NCBI GenBank assembly: GCA_019429255.1
Contig: JAHYIY010000007.1
Location: 53,780-117,779 of the forward strand
DNA: 64,000 nucleotides
Reading direction: 5' to 3'
From: Desulfuromonadales bacterium
Lineage (GTDB): Bacteria > Desulfobacterota > Desulfuromonadia > Desulfuromonadales > Geopsychrobacteraceae
Numbering within the stretch: position 1 is the stretch's first letter; every line of letters begins with the position of its first letter. The translations under genes were made by a program, and so were the position numbers. The notes under the pieces are model-generated. The model ran no database searches and was not told where the DNA came from. It worked only from the letters and a program-made list of their open reading frames with translations. Positions 32,178-41,558 of this stretch are shown here, piece by piece.

Positions 32178-34577
32178 ATGACCCCTTTGTTGACCTGGAA
32201 AAAAATTATCGGAATTGGTCTGTTTCTATTGTTGTTTTTCTTGAGTCTGGCGCTGCCGGCCAAAGCCGCAACAATTGTTACCGGGATTCAAAAGCAGGAA
32301 GAGCCAAATCATACCCGGGTGACCGTTATGCTGTCACAACGGACGGAATTCGGCATTGATTCTTCGGGGCAGCGTATCGACCTGTTACTCGCAGGAACAG
32401 GTTCCGGTCCGACTTTGCGCACCCTGCCGGAAGATGGCACCGTCGTGCGCACGACCCTGATCCGTCGTCATAACGATCTGGTGGTGTCTTTGCTGATGCG
32501 CCGCATCCCTGAACGGGTGAGTGCCGAGGCGCTGGACAATCCTCCGCGCATCCTGATCGATATTGAGTGGGCGGGCGATGACGCGGCCCGTCCGGGGATC
32601 GCTTTTCGGCTTGCCGATGTGCCGTCCCGCCGTGGCGGCTCTGCCGCCCCGCGCTTGCAAACACAGTCGCCGTGGGATAACAATTGGCTGGAATTTTTCC
32701 GCGACTATCGCAGCCCCTGGAACATCCACATCCCGCCCCGCCTGACTCCAGCACCCCCCCTTGATCCCATCACCGCTAGCGACAGTCCATTGCTGCGATT
32801 ACAGCAGTTGGCCGACGAGCAGTTGTTTCTAAGCCTGCTGCAGCGCGGAATGGAGCTGGGTGGTTTGAGTGATGAAGAACGGCGTCAGCGCGATCTGCTG
32901 ATGGGTGATGCCTATTTGCGCACTGGTTCCTATGCCGCCGGACTGGCGCGCTTAGGTGCGCTGAATGAACTGACAGCTGATCAGCAGATCCGTGTCGATT
33001 ATTTGACAGCCTGGGGAGAGGCCGCGCGCGACAACGCCATCGGTGCCCTGCTCCATCTGCAAACCACCCTGATGACGCTGCCGCTGGCACATCCGCTGGC
33101 AGCACCAACGCGTCTGCTTCACGCTGAAGCGGCACTGGCCGTATCTCAGTATCGGTCAGCGTTTAAGCTGCTCAGTGATGATGAACTGGTCTGGCCAGAC
33201 CATCTTGAAACAATCCGCAGGATTCGTCTGGCCGATGCCCTGGCCGGATTGGGTGAGGGCGTTCAGGCCCTGACCGGCTACCGTGCCCTGGCAGCCGAAC
33301 CACTATTGTGTGAATTTTATTATGCTTCCTGCCAGCGTGCCGCCCATGCAGCATTTCAGCGAGGGGATTTCGACTTTTCCCGCCGTCTTTATCACCCCCT
33401 GGCGCTGGCTTTTACCCATCAAGAGGGTGCCGATATGATCCATTTTGCCGCCGCCGCTGCCGTTTTTGAAGCGGGCGATACGGATTGGGGGCGGATTGGG
33501 CTGGAACGCACAACCGACGACTATCCTCGCAGTGAAGGGGGGGATCGCGCCGCCTTACGTTTGCTCGATATCAGGGTAGTCAACGGCGATCCGTCAACTG
33601 TCGGTTCCATGGCGAGTGAGTATGTCGCTATCGGTCAGCGCTCACAGCTACGCAGTTTGCGTGAAGAGGCCTTTTTTAAGGAAGCATTGGTATTATTTCT
33701 GACCGGCGAGCATCGAACCAGCGTTAACCGCCTGATGAATTTCCGCCGCGATTTTGCTGCTTCCCAGTGGCGCCGCGAGGCCAATATCCTGCTGAGTCGG
33801 CAATTGCCGATTGTCGTTGAGCAGTTGCTCGCTCAAGGGAATGATCTGCAGGCGGTGGTGCTGGTTGAGCAGAACCGCGAATTGTTGCTGGCCAGTGGTT
33901 ACGACCGGGCGTTTCTGCACAATCTGGTTCGTGCTTTTGATCGTCTTGGTCTCTATGAGCGTTCATCGCGGGTGTTGCTTTACCTTTTCGATCAGAGTGC
34001 TGGAACCCCTGAGCAAAAAGAGATTTTTCTGCCGTTGGCGCAAAGTATGATGCATCGTGACCAGTATCTGGCGGCAGGTGATTATGCGCGCCAGTATTTA
34101 AGTCAGTATCCCGACGGCAACGACGCCGGGGACCTGTTTGTGCTGTTGATCAACAGCTTCGAACGGCAGGGGCTTGAGGATGAGATGCGTGACGCAGTGC
34201 AGCGCCGTGATCGTCCTGACACCCCCGCAGTCAATCTCCGCGCGGCAGGGATATATTGGCAACAGGATGACTTTGCCGCGGTCGTCAGCACCCTCGAACG
34301 GGTCGCTGCCGTGCAGTCGTTGTTAGCAAGCGAACAGGCCCGGCTGGCCGAGTCATATTATCGACTCGGTAACCTGTCGTCGTCATTGCGCCTCTATGAA
34401 GGTCTTGTTGCTGATGACGATTTTTCATCCCAGGCGCGCTACCGCAATGCCCAGATATTGTTCCAGCTGCGCCAACCTGCGGCGGCGCTGGAGCAGCTGC
34501 AAGCCCTGATTCGTGACGACGCCAACGGTCCCTGGGGAAAGTTGGCGCGGGATTTGCTCATACAGGAGCAAGGTTGA
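32178..34577 (+). CDS. exported tetratricopeptide-repeat protein heading the flagellar operon
   Basis: The 799-residue protein has a signal peptide (hydrophobic residues 13-26, ALPAKA cleavage site) and an N-terminal beta-rich region like an AMIN domain (about 30-130). From about residue 200 on it is a long run of helical repeats of TPR/SEL type, so it is probably a periplasmic scaffold. AGGAGGA four bases before the ATG fixes the start. It ends 43 bases before flgB, on the same strand, so it is likely expressed with the basal-body genes; a role in building or placing the flagellum in the envelope is inference. I do not recognise a named family. Confidence 0.7.
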   Translation: MTPLLTWKKIIGIGLFLLLFFLSLALPAKAATIVTGIQKQEEPNHTRVTVMLSQRTEFGIDSSGQRIDLLLAGTGSGPTLRTLPEDGTVVRTTLIRRHNDLVVSLLMRRIPERVSAEALDNPPRILIDIEWAGDDAARPGIAFRLADVPSRRGGSAAPRLQTQSPWDNNWLEFFRDYRSPWNIHIPPRLTPAPPLDPITASDSPLLRLQQLADEQLFLSLLQRGMELGGLSDEERRQRDLLMGDAYLRTGSYAAGLARLGALNELTADQQIRVDYLTAWGEAARDNAIGALLHLQTTLMTLPLAHPLAAPTRLLHAEAALAVSQYRSAFKLLSDDELVWPDHLETIRRIRLADALAGLGEGVQALTGYRALAAEPLLCEFYYASCQRAAHAAFQRGDFDFSRRLYHPLALAFTHQEGADMIHFAAAAAVFEAGDTDWGRIGLERTTDDYPRSEGGDRAALRLLDIRVVNGDPSTVGSMASEYVAIGQRSQLRSLREEAFFKEALVLFLTGEHRTSVNRLMNFRRDFAASQWRREANILLSRQLPIVVEQLLAQGNDLQAVVLVEQNRELLLASGYDRAFLHNLVRAFDRLGLYERSSRVLLYLFDQSAGTPEQKEIFLPLAQSMMHRDQYLAAGDYARQYLSQYPDGNDAGDLFVLLINSFERQGLEDEMRDAVQRRDRPDTPAVNLRAAGIYWQQDDFAAVVSTLERVAAVQSLLASEQARLAESYYRLGNLSSSLRLYEGLVADDDFSSQARYRNAQILFQLRQPAAALEQLQALIRDDANGPWGKLARDLLIQEQG

Positions 34578-34620
34578 AACTTTTTAGCGTAAGTGTCAAA
34601 AAAACAGTCAGGAGAGACCC

Positions 34621-35025
34621 ATGAAAATAACTGATCATACCCTTGCTGTTCTTGAAAAAAGTCTCGATCTGCGTGCCCGGAACCAGCAGGTGATTGCAGG
34701 TAACATGGCTAACGCCGATACCCCGGGCTACAGTGCGCGCAAGTTGAATTTTGAGGACAATCTGCGCCAGGCCATCAAGCGCCCGGAAATGAACACCAAG
34801 CCGGCTAACGCGCGCCATATTCCGGTCAATGGTACCGGCCTCCATCAACTCCAGGGACGCATCGAGCGTGATGTCGATACCAGTGGTATTGGTGATGGCA
34901 ATACCGTGTCCCTTGATGAAGAAATGTTTTCCCTGGCGGAAAACCAGCTGCTCTATGAAGCCGGCACGCAAATTCTGAAAAAGAAGTTGACCATGCTCAA
35001 ATACGCCGTATCGGACGGTCGTTAA
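34621..35025 (+). CDS. flgB: flagellar basal-body rod protein FlgB
   Basis: The 134-residue protein forms the proximal rod. Seen: the rod-protein N-terminus LDLRARNQQVIAGNMANADT (residues 15-34), typical of FlgB, with TPGYSARKL, and a C-terminal helix ending KKKLTMLKYAV. CAGGAGAG precedes the start. It is the first gene of the flgBC-fliE block, with flgC 18 bases downstream. Confidence 0.96.
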   Translation: MKITDHTLAVLEKSLDLRARNQQVIAGNMANADTPGYSARKLNFEDNLRQAIKRPEMNTKPANARHIPVNGTGLHQLQGRIERDVDTSGIGDGNTVSLDEEMFSLAENQLLYEAGTQILKKKLTMLKYAVSDGR

Positions 35026-35043
35026 GGCGTTAAAGGAGATTTT

Positions 35044-35475
35044 ATGGATCTGTTCAGTAGCATGAAAATCAGTTCGTCGGCACTGAAAGCACAACGCACC
35101 CGGCTTAACGCAATCAGTTCCAATCTGGCCAATATGGAAACGACGCGCACTCCCGACGGTGGTCCCTATCGCAAGCGCGAAGTGGTGTTTCAGAGTACCC
35201 AGCAGGACTTTGCCCATACCCTCGATGGGCGTATGCGTGATGCCGCTCATGCTGTGCGCGTCTCGCATGTGCAAGCCAGCGACCGCCCACCGCGACTGGT
35301 GTATGACCCCTCCCATCCGGATGCGGATGCAAATGGCACGGTGGCCATGCCCGACATCAGTCTGGTTGAAGAGACGGCGGACATGATGTCGGCGGCACGC
35401 GCTTATGAAGCGAATGTCACCGTGGTCAAAGCGGCAAAGAGAATGGCTCTTAAAGCTCTCGATATCGGACGTTGA
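35044..35475 (+). CDS. flgC: flagellar basal-body rod protein FlgC
   Basis: The 143-residue proximal-rod protein shows the expected N-terminal helix (SSMKISSSALKAQRTRLNAI), SNLANMETTRTPDGGPYRK and the C-terminal ARAYEANVTVVKAAKRMA segment. Length is usual. AAAGGAG lies upstream of the start, and fliE follows within six bases, giving the conserved flgB-flgC-fliE order. Confidence 0.97.
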   Translation: MDLFSSMKISSSALKAQRTRLNAISSNLANMETTRTPDGGPYRKREVVFQSTQQDFAHTLDGRMRDAAHAVRVSHVQASDRPPRLVYDPSHPDADANGTVAMPDISLVEETADMMSAARAYEANVTVVKAAKRMALKALDIGR

Positions 35476-35483
35476 GGTGAATG

Positions 35484-35786
35484 ATGAAAAATATAACGGA
35501 TGTCACATTAGCAACCCATCTCAAAGGCCTGACGCAGACGCGCACTGCCCCGGCACAGCAGATTGGTGACAAGTTTGCCCAGGCATTGAAAACTTCCATT
35601 GCCGGGGTCAATCAATCGCAGATTGTTGCCGATCGCGCTGCTGAGAATATTGTCGCCGGCGACACCAAAAACCTTCATGAAGCGATGATTCGCCTCGAAG
35701 AGGCAGATATTTCATTACGCATGATGGTCCAGGTCCGTAATAAGGCGGTCGAAGCCTATCAGGAAATAATGCGCATGCAGGTCTAG
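35484..35786 (+). CDS. fliE: flagellar hook-basal body complex protein FliE
   Basis: The ~100-residue protein links the MS ring to the rod. The C-terminal half EEADISLRMMVQVRNKAVEA with YQEIMRMQV is characteristic. Two adjacent ATGs (35481 and 35484) are possible; the second has better spacing from GAGGTG. A heptamer tandem repeat lies 14 bases after its stop. Confidence 0.95.
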   Translation: MKNITDVTLATHLKGLTQTRTAPAQQIGDKFAQALKTSIAGVNQSQIVADRAAENIVAGDTKNLHEAMIRLEEADISLRMMVQVRNKAVEAYQEIMRMQV

Positions 35787-35800
35787 GTTGGATGAAAATC

Positions 35801-35856
35801 GGGTAGTGGGTAGTGGGTAGTGGGTAGTGGGTAGTGGGTAGTGGGTAGTGGGTAGC
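35801..35856. repeat. tandem heptamer repeat between fliE and fliF
   Basis: Seven perfect copies of GGGTAGT followed by one GGGTAGC fill 35801-35856. The tract ends 44 bases before the fliF start codon and just upstream of its ribosome site. Such tracts can change copy number by slippage. Being outside the coding frame it could alter spacing or mRNA folding only. Confidence 0.9.
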
Positions 35857-35900
35857 GAGCTCATTGTTTGGTCAAGAACCAGTGAAAAAGGAGCAAGTCG

Positions 35901-37520
35901 ATGGCTGAGGATAAACCGGCTTTGATCGGCACCAGTGATAAAGGCGCCACCGGCAACAACAAAAAACAAACTTTCATCGATGTGGTTGCCGCCTGGTCAA
36001 TGGCGCGTAAACTCAGCCTGGTGAGTGTCGCGGTGGTCAGCATGTTGCTGTTCGGCCTGATCATCATGCAGGCGCGGGTTGCCGATTACAGTCTGCTGTT
36101 TGCCAACCTTCCCAGTCGTGATGCGGCGGAAGTGGTGCAATGGCTTAAAGATCGCAAAATCCCCTATCGCCTTGAAGGCAACGGCACCATGATTATGATC
36201 CCTGCCGATCAGGTTTACGAGGCGCGGCTCGAATTGGCCGGTTCCGGCCTGGCAGACGGCGGCGTTGGTTTTGAGATTTTTGACAAGCAGAGCTTTGGCA
36301 TGACCGACTTCACCCAGAAGGTCAATTACCGCCGTGCCCTGCAGGGGGAGTTGACCCGCACCATCACCTCTCTGGCACCGGTGGAGGCGGCACGGATCCA
36401 CCTTGCCCTGCCGGAGAAACGCCTGTTTCGTGAGCAGCAGCAACCCGCTACGGCCTCGGTTATTGTCAAACTGGTCGCCGGGCGCACTTTGCGCGACACT
36501 CAGGTGCAGGGGATTGTTCATCTGGTATCCGGTAGTGTTGAAGGGCTCGAACCGGAACATGTCACCGTTGTGGATTCCAATGGGCGCACCCTTTCCAACA
36601 ATCGTAACGATGAAATGCCCGGGCCCATGACCCCGGGGATGCTGAGTTATCAGCAAACGCTGGAAAGTCGTCTGGAGTATCGCGCCCAGACCCTGCTTGA
36701 GCGCGCCCTTGGCGTTGGCAATGCCCTGGTTAAAGTGAATGCCGGTATTGATTTTGATCAACGTGAACGGGTCGAGGAAGCCTATGATCCACGTGGAGCG
36801 GTGGTGGTCAGTGAGCAGACCATGAACGAAGAGGGGGGCCGCCAGATTGCCGGTGGCGTGCCGGGCGTTGTGGCTAATTTGGAACAGGGGGGTGCCGGGA
36901 CGCTGACCAATATTCCCTCAAGCCGTACCGAAGAAACCGTCAACTATGAGTTAAGCAAGGTGGTCAGTAAGACCGTCCAGTCGGTGGGAACCATACAGAA
37001 TCTGTCCGTTTCGGTACTGGTGGCCGACCGGGTTGCCCCGGCCGGTGATGGCGCAGCGCCGCTGACGACACCGCGCAGTGCCGCAGAGATTCAGGAGATC
37101 GAACAGATGGTCCGTACCGCCCTGGGGATCAATGATGCCCGCGGCGACCTGATCTCGGTGGTCTCCATGCCCTTTGAAAGCAGCTTTGGTGATATGACCA
37201 TGCCCGAGCCATCGGTGGTGGATCGGGTCTATCCGCTGTTGCCGTTGATTCGCTACGCGCTGTTGGCGATTGCCGCTCTGATGGTTTATCTGATCTTCCT
37301 GCGCCCACTGGTTCGCACCTTAGGTGGTGTCGACGAGCAGACTGCGCCGCTGAAAACCGTCGAGGAACTTGAGAGCGAATTGCGTGGCCAGTCATTGACC
37401 CCGCTGCTGGGTGGCCCTGGTGATCCATTGGCGCAAATCCGCCAGGAAGTGTTAGGCGGTGATATATTGCCGGTCCAGGTGGTCAAAAACTGGTTGCGGC
37501 AAGAACCTGCCGAGTCCTGA
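35901..37520 (+). CDS. fliF: flagellar MS-ring protein FliF
   Basis: The 539-residue protein builds the MS ring in the inner membrane. It has a membrane helix at about residues 37-56, the ring-building motifs YSLLFANLPSRDAAEVVQWL and GFEIFDKQSFGMTDF, and a second helix near 450-470. It ends with a FliG-binding cytoplasmic tail. AAAAAGGAG precedes the start. It is followed by fliG with a 37-base gap. Confidence 0.97.
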   Translation: MAEDKPALIGTSDKGATGNNKKQTFIDVVAAWSMARKLSLVSVAVVSMLLFGLIIMQARVADYSLLFANLPSRDAAEVVQWLKDRKIPYRLEGNGTMIMIPADQVYEARLELAGSGLADGGVGFEIFDKQSFGMTDFTQKVNYRRALQGELTRTITSLAPVEAARIHLALPEKRLFREQQQPATASVIVKLVAGRTLRDTQVQGIVHLVSGSVEGLEPEHVTVVDSNGRTLSNNRNDEMPGPMTPGMLSYQQTLESRLEYRAQTLLERALGVGNALVKVNAGIDFDQRERVEEAYDPRGAVVVSEQTMNEEGGRQIAGGVPGVVANLEQGGAGTLTNIPSSRTEETVNYELSKVVSKTVQSVGTIQNLSVSVLVADRVAPAGDGAAPLTTPRSAAEIQEIEQMVRTALGINDARGDLISVVSMPFESSFGDMTMPEPSVVDRVYPLLPLIRYALLAIAALMVYLIFLRPLVRTLGGVDEQTAPLKTVEELESELRGQSLTPLLGGPGDPLAQIRQEVLGGDILPVQVVKNWLRQEPAES

Positions 37521-37557
37521 CCGATTAAGATTTGCGCTGAGCGCGGGAGAGTTATCA

Positions 37558-38571
37558 GTGATAAAAACCAAACATCTGTCAGGTGCCAAAAAAGCGGCCT
37601 TGCTCCTGTTGTGTCTGGGAGAGGAGGCCACAGCGCGGATTTTTGAAGCGCTGGATGATGCCGAGGTGCGCGAAATCAGCCGCTGTATGATGGATATTGA
37701 GCACGTCGAACCCTCGTTGGCGCGGGAAATTCTCGAAGAATACAGGAATGCCCGTGGCACGGATATCGGGGTGTATATCCGCGGAGATGAATTTGCCAAA
37801 CACGCCATTTTAAGTGGTGCTGACAGTGAACGTGCCCAGCAGCTGCTTGATCAGGTCTCTGCCGGGATCGAGGGACGGCCGCTGGAAACCATCTCGAAAA
37901 TGCATCCGCGGATGGTCGCCGGCTTGCTCGAAAATGAACATCCACAGACCATAGCCCTGATCCTCTCGACCCAGCGTGACGATCACGCCGGCCGGATTCT
38001 GGTGGAACTGTCGGAGGAAATGCGTGGTGAGGTGGTCTATCGCATCGGCAAGATCGACAACGTCTCACCCGAGGTGATCAATCAGATCGAGGCGGCACTG
38101 CAGCGCGAAGTTGGTGTGGTGGTCGGTCACGACCACAAGCAGATCGGCGGTATTGATAAGGTTGTTGAGATTCTCGGTAAGATGGAAAAAGGCGCCGATC
38201 AGCTCGTTCTGACCAGAATTGAAGCAACTGACCCCGACATGGCCGAAGAAATCCGCCGCCGCATGTTCACCTTTGAGGATCTGGTTGCCATCGATAGCCG
38301 CGGTATGCAGGCGATTCTACGTGAAATCAGTACCGACATGCTGACCCTGGCGTTGAAGACTGCCAGCGATGCTGTCAAACAAAAGATTTTTTCCAATATC
38401 TCAAGCCGCGCTGTCGACATGATTATGGAAGATCTTGAGGCCATGGGACCGCGCAAACTGTCCGAGGTTGAAGCAATGCAGACGGAAGTTGTCAAGGTTG
38501 CCCTGAAGCTTGAAGAAGAAGGCACGGTTGTTATCCCTGGTCGAGGTGGTGGTGGCGATGAACTTGTCTAG
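37558..38571 (+). CDS. fliG: flagellar motor switch protein FliG
   Basis: The 337-residue C-ring protein meets the stator and generates torque. Seen: LSGAKKAALLLLCLGEEATA at residues 6-25, the middle-domain EHPQTIALILS and the C-terminal torque helix region with ISSRAVDMIMEDLEAMG. I start it at the GTG at 37558 behind GGGAGAG, which gives standard length; an ATG at 37459 would add 33 non-family residues overlapping fliF. The C-terminus overlaps fliH by 14 bases. Confidence 0.95.
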   Translation: MIKTKHLSGAKKAALLLLCLGEEATARIFEALDDAEVREISRCMMDIEHVEPSLAREILEEYRNARGTDIGVYIRGDEFAKHAILSGADSERAQQLLDQVSAGIEGRPLETISKMHPRMVAGLLENEHPQTIALILSTQRDDHAGRILVELSEEMRGEVVYRIGKIDNVSPEVINQIEAALQREVGVVVGHDHKQIGGIDKVVEILGKMEKGADQLVLTRIEATDPDMAEEIRRRMFTFEDLVAIDSRGMQAILREISTDMLTLALKTASDAVKQKIFSNISSRAVDMIMEDLEAMGPRKLSEVEAMQTEVVKVALKLEEEGTVVIPGRGGGGDELV

Positions 38572-39241
38572 AATTTATCGGGGCGCAGAGGTCACCGGAG
38601 CCAGAGAATTTCATTTCAGCTCTTTTGGTGAAGAGGGCACGATTGCCGTGGCTTCGCACGCTTTTGTTGCTGACCAGCCGACAAAAGCCAGGGCTCCTGC
38701 CGCTAGCCCAGCAACCTCTTCGGCAGCGCCTGCAGTGTCCAGGAAAGACATGGATGAAGCCTACGCTCGCGGCCAACATGATGCCATGAAGGCGGCGGCG
38801 GCCAGGCTGGAATCATCAGCCCAGGCATTGGCAACCGCGCTGACGGAAGTTTCCCAGTTGCGCGTCCAGATGGCACAGAACAGCCGCGATGACATGCTGC
38901 GTCTGGTGATGGCGATCGCTGAACAGGTTGTTCAGCGTGAGGTCAGCATTCACTCCGATATGATCAATCAGGTGATTACCGAGGCGTTAAAGGCCTCGGT
39001 ACGCGCCGATCATTACCGCATCAAGGTTAATCCAGCCGATCTGGCTGCCGTCAACGAACACAAACCCCTGTTTTTGGCGAGTATCAGCGGTTTGAAAAAC
39101 CTGATAGTTGAAGCAGACGCTCTGGTGACTGCCGGTGGTTGTAAGATTGAGTCGGACCTTGGTGAGGTGGATGCTACTGTGGAAACCCAGCTTGCGGCTA
39201 TCCGTCAAGCCCTGCAGGAAGCGATGACGGGAACATCATGA
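38558..39241 (+). CDS. fliH: flagellar assembly protein FliH
   Basis: The 227-residue protein is the peripheral stalk-like regulator of the FliI export ATPase. It has an Ala/Pro-rich N-terminal region, a coiled part and the C-terminal FliH/V-ATPase-E-like domain (VMAIAEQVVQREVSIHSDMI and IKVNPADLAAV). The ATG at 38558 overlaps the fliG end; an earlier ATG at 38510 lies deeper in fliG and is less likely. The stop overlaps the fliI start, showing translational coupling. Confidence 0.9.
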   Translation: MNLSRIYRGAEVTGAREFHFSSFGEEGTIAVASHAFVADQPTKARAPAASPATSSAAPAVSRKDMDEAYARGQHDAMKAAAARLESSAQALATALTEVSQLRVQMAQNSRDDMLRLVMAIAEQVVQREVSIHSDMINQVITEALKASVRADHYRIKVNPADLAAVNEHKPLFLASISGLKNLIVEADALVTAGGCKIESDLGEVDATVETQLAAIRQALQEAMTGTS

Positions 39242-40566
39242 TCGATCTGGTGCAACGGGTCAAAGCCGTCAACCCCTTCAAAGTCAGTGGCAAGATCACT
39301 CAGATCGTCGGTCTGGTGGTTGAGGGCTATTGCCCCACGGCGACCGTTGGCACCCTGTGTGAACTCCTGCCCCACGACGGTGGTCCGGCGGTGCCCGCCG
39401 AGGTGGTTGGCTTCCGTGACTCCCGTGCTTTGTTGATGCCCCTGGGAGAATTGCGCGGTTTAGGTCCCGGTTGTCTGATTCAGGTGGTGCGCAGCAGTGC
39501 AACCCTGGCGGTCGGTGAGCAGTTGCTCGGACGGGTGTTGGATGCCCTCGGGCGACCCCTGGATGAGATGCCGCTGGAACCCTGTACGGACGAATGCCCC
39601 CTCTATGCGCTGCCGGCCAGCCCGATGGCGCGCAAACCGATTGTCGCGCCCCTCGATCTGGGAGTGCGGGCGATCAATTCCCTGTTGACCTGTGGTACTG
39701 GTCAGCGCCTGGGGATTATGGCCGGTTCCGGGGTTGGCAAGAGTGTACTGTTGGGGATGCTCGCTAAACATACCAAGGCGGATGTCAATGTCATTGCCCT
39801 GATTGGTGAGCGTGGCCGTGAGGTGCGTGAATTTATCGAGCGTGATCTGGGTCCGGAGGGGCTGGCGCGTTCGGTGGTGGTGACGGTAACCTCAGACCAA
39901 TCACCACTGCTGCGCATGCGCGGCGCTTTTGTCGCCACCACCATCGCCGAATATTTTTGTGCTCAAGGCAAAGAGGTGCTGTTGTTGATGGACTCGGTCA
40001 CGCGTTTTGCCATGGCCATGCGTGAAGTTGGTCTGGCTATCGGTGAACCGCCGACCACAAAAGGGTATACCCCGTCGGTGTTCGCGACCCTGCCAAAACT
40101 GTTGGAGCGTGCCGGCAATTTCAAGAACAAGGGGAGTATTACCGGTCTTTACACTGTGCTGGTGGAAGGGGATGACATGAACGAGCCGGTGGCCGATGCC
40201 GTGCGTTCGATCCTCGATGGGCATATTGTTCTGTCGCGCGACCTGGCAGCGCGCAATCATTATCCAGCCATCGATGTTCTTGCCTCGGCCAGCCGCGTCA
40301 TGCGCGATATTGTCAGCAAGGAACATCTGCAGCTGGCCGGCAATATGCGCGAGATCATGGCTACCCACAAAGAGGCGGAAGATCTGATCAATATCGGTGC
40401 CTACGCCGAGGGGAGTAATAAGAAGATCGATTACGCCATCAGTCGTATTGAGGCCGTCAACGACTTTTTACGCCAGGAGATGGATGAGTCCTTTGATCTG
40501 GGAACGACCATTGAGGAGATGAATACACTGGTGCTTGATCGGCGTAAAGCGCCACGGGAAGATTAA
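39238..40566 (+). CDS. fliI: flagellum-specific ATPase FliI
   Basis: The 442-residue ATPase powers type III export. Seen: Walker A MAGSGVGKSVLLGMLAKHT (about residue 161-179), IGERGREVREFIE, Walker B LLLMDSVTRFAMA and EPPTTKGYTPSVF, all family hallmarks. The stop is three bases before fliJ. The order fliH-fliI-fliJ is conserved. Confidence 0.97.
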   Translation: MIDLVQRVKAVNPFKVSGKITQIVGLVVEGYCPTATVGTLCELLPHDGGPAVPAEVVGFRDSRALLMPLGELRGLGPGCLIQVVRSSATLAVGEQLLGRVLDALGRPLDEMPLEPCTDECPLYALPASPMARKPIVAPLDLGVRAINSLLTCGTGQRLGIMAGSGVGKSVLLGMLAKHTKADVNVIALIGERGREVREFIERDLGPEGLARSVVVTVTSDQSPLLRMRGAFVATTIAEYFCAQGKEVLLLMDSVTRFAMAMREVGLAIGEPPTTKGYTPSVFATLPKLLERAGNFKNKGSITGLYTVLVEGDDMNEPVADAVRSILDGHIVLSRDLAARNHYPAIDVLASASRVMRDIVSKEHLQLAGNMREIMATHKEAEDLINIGAYAEGSNKKIDYAISRIEAVNDFLRQEMDESFDLGTTIEEMNTLVLDRRKAPRED

Positions 40567-40569
40567 ATC

Positions 40570-41010
40570 ATGGCTAAAAAGTTCAAACTGCAGTCGGTTC
40601 TGAATTACCGCACGACCCTTGAGGAACAGGCGCAGCAGGCCCTAGCTTTAAGCCACCAGCAACAGCAGGAACTGATCGCCGCCCTTGCCACCCGGCAAGA
40701 GGAGTTGAACGCCCAGGATCAAGCGCTTAAACAGCGGCAGGAAGAAGGGCTGACCATCGCTGAGATCGATCTTTATGAAAACCGCATCAGCCATTGTCGG
40801 CGCCGTAGTGCACAATTGCAGACGCAGCTTGCAGTGCTTGAAAAAAAAATTGTCAGGCAGCGCGAGACGCTGCTTCAAACGGCACGTGACCGGCAGGTCA
40901 TGGACAAACTCAAAGAACGTCAGGAGGCTGAGTTTCGTCGCGAACAGGAGCGCAAAGAGCGCATTCAACTCGATGAAATCAGTCTGCGCCATAAGGGGAC
41001 TACTCCATGA
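40570..41010 (+). CDS. fliJ: flagellar export protein FliJ
   Basis: The 146-residue protein is nearly all coiled coil, rich in Gln, Glu, Arg and Lys, with the FliJ start FKLQSVLNYRTTLEEQAQQA. FliJ acts as the central stalk of the export ATPase. It is placed directly after fliI and overlaps the next gene by four bases. Confidence 0.9.
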   Translation: MAKKFKLQSVLNYRTTLEEQAQQALALSHQQQQELIAALATRQEELNAQDQALKQRQEEGLTIAEIDLYENRISHCRRRSAQLQTQLAVLEKKIVRQRETLLQTARDRQVMDKLKERQEAEFRREQERKERIQLDEISLRHKGTTP

Positions 41011-41519
41011 AAAAACGTCTCTGTATTATTGTCGCTTTCGCGATCAGCAGCGTCCTGCTGCTGCAAGCGCCATTGTTTTCCCTTACCGCCGATGAACAGT
41101 TTGCCTCGGTGGAGGAACGCCGCATTCTCGCCGCCATCAAGGAGCGCGATGAGCGCTTAAGCGCGCGCGAAGAGCGGCTGCACGGGCGTGAATTGCAGCT
41201 AAAGACCCTGGAAGCAGAGGTCGATAAGAAAATCGCCGCCATGCAGCGCCTGCGTACCGAGTTGAATGACCTCCTCGATCGTCGCGCTGCCGAAGAGAAT
41301 ACCAGGATCGAAGAGCTGAGCCTGATTTACGAGCGCATGCATCCACAGCAGGCGGCGGTTTTGATCAGTGAACTGGAAACCCGGCTGGCGGTTAATCTGC
41401 TGCTTGGTATCAAGAAGAAAACCGCCGGGCAGATCATGGAACGACTCAATGCCGAAGCGGCCTTGAGATTAAGCAAAGCCTTTACCGATTTGTCGGTTAA
41501 TGAGACTGCGGGAAATTAA
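41007..41519 (+). CDS. motE: MotE-like motility chaperone (MgtE-N-type)
   Basis: The 170-residue product has an N-terminal signal/anchor helix (residues 4-24), a long coiled coil (about 35-100) and a C-terminal helical domain with IYERMHPQQAAVLISELETR and GIKKKTAGQIMERLN. That domain resembles the MgtE N-terminal/FliG-like domain of MotE, described elsewhere as a periplasmic chaperone for motor protein MotC. It overlaps fliJ by four bases and precedes fliK, so it is part of this operon. The precise client in this species is unknown. Confidence 0.8.
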   Translation: MKKRLCIIVAFAISSVLLLQAPLFSLTADEQFASVEERRILAAIKERDERLSAREERLHGRELQLKTLEAEVDKKIAAMQRLRTELNDLLDRRAAEENTRIEELSLIYERMHPQQAAVLISELETRLAVNLLLGIKKKTAGQIMERLNAEAALRLSKAFTDLSVNETAGN

Positions 41520-41558
41520 TCCCACAATGAATCTACCCGGAAAGGAGGTGAAACAGCG

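Noticed and set aside
34558..35316. 252-codon open frame opposite flgB and flgC
   Set aside because: Antisense to two unmistakable rod-protein genes and without motifs.
35801..35856. CRISPR-like array
   Set aside because: The units are 7-bp tandem repeats without spacers.
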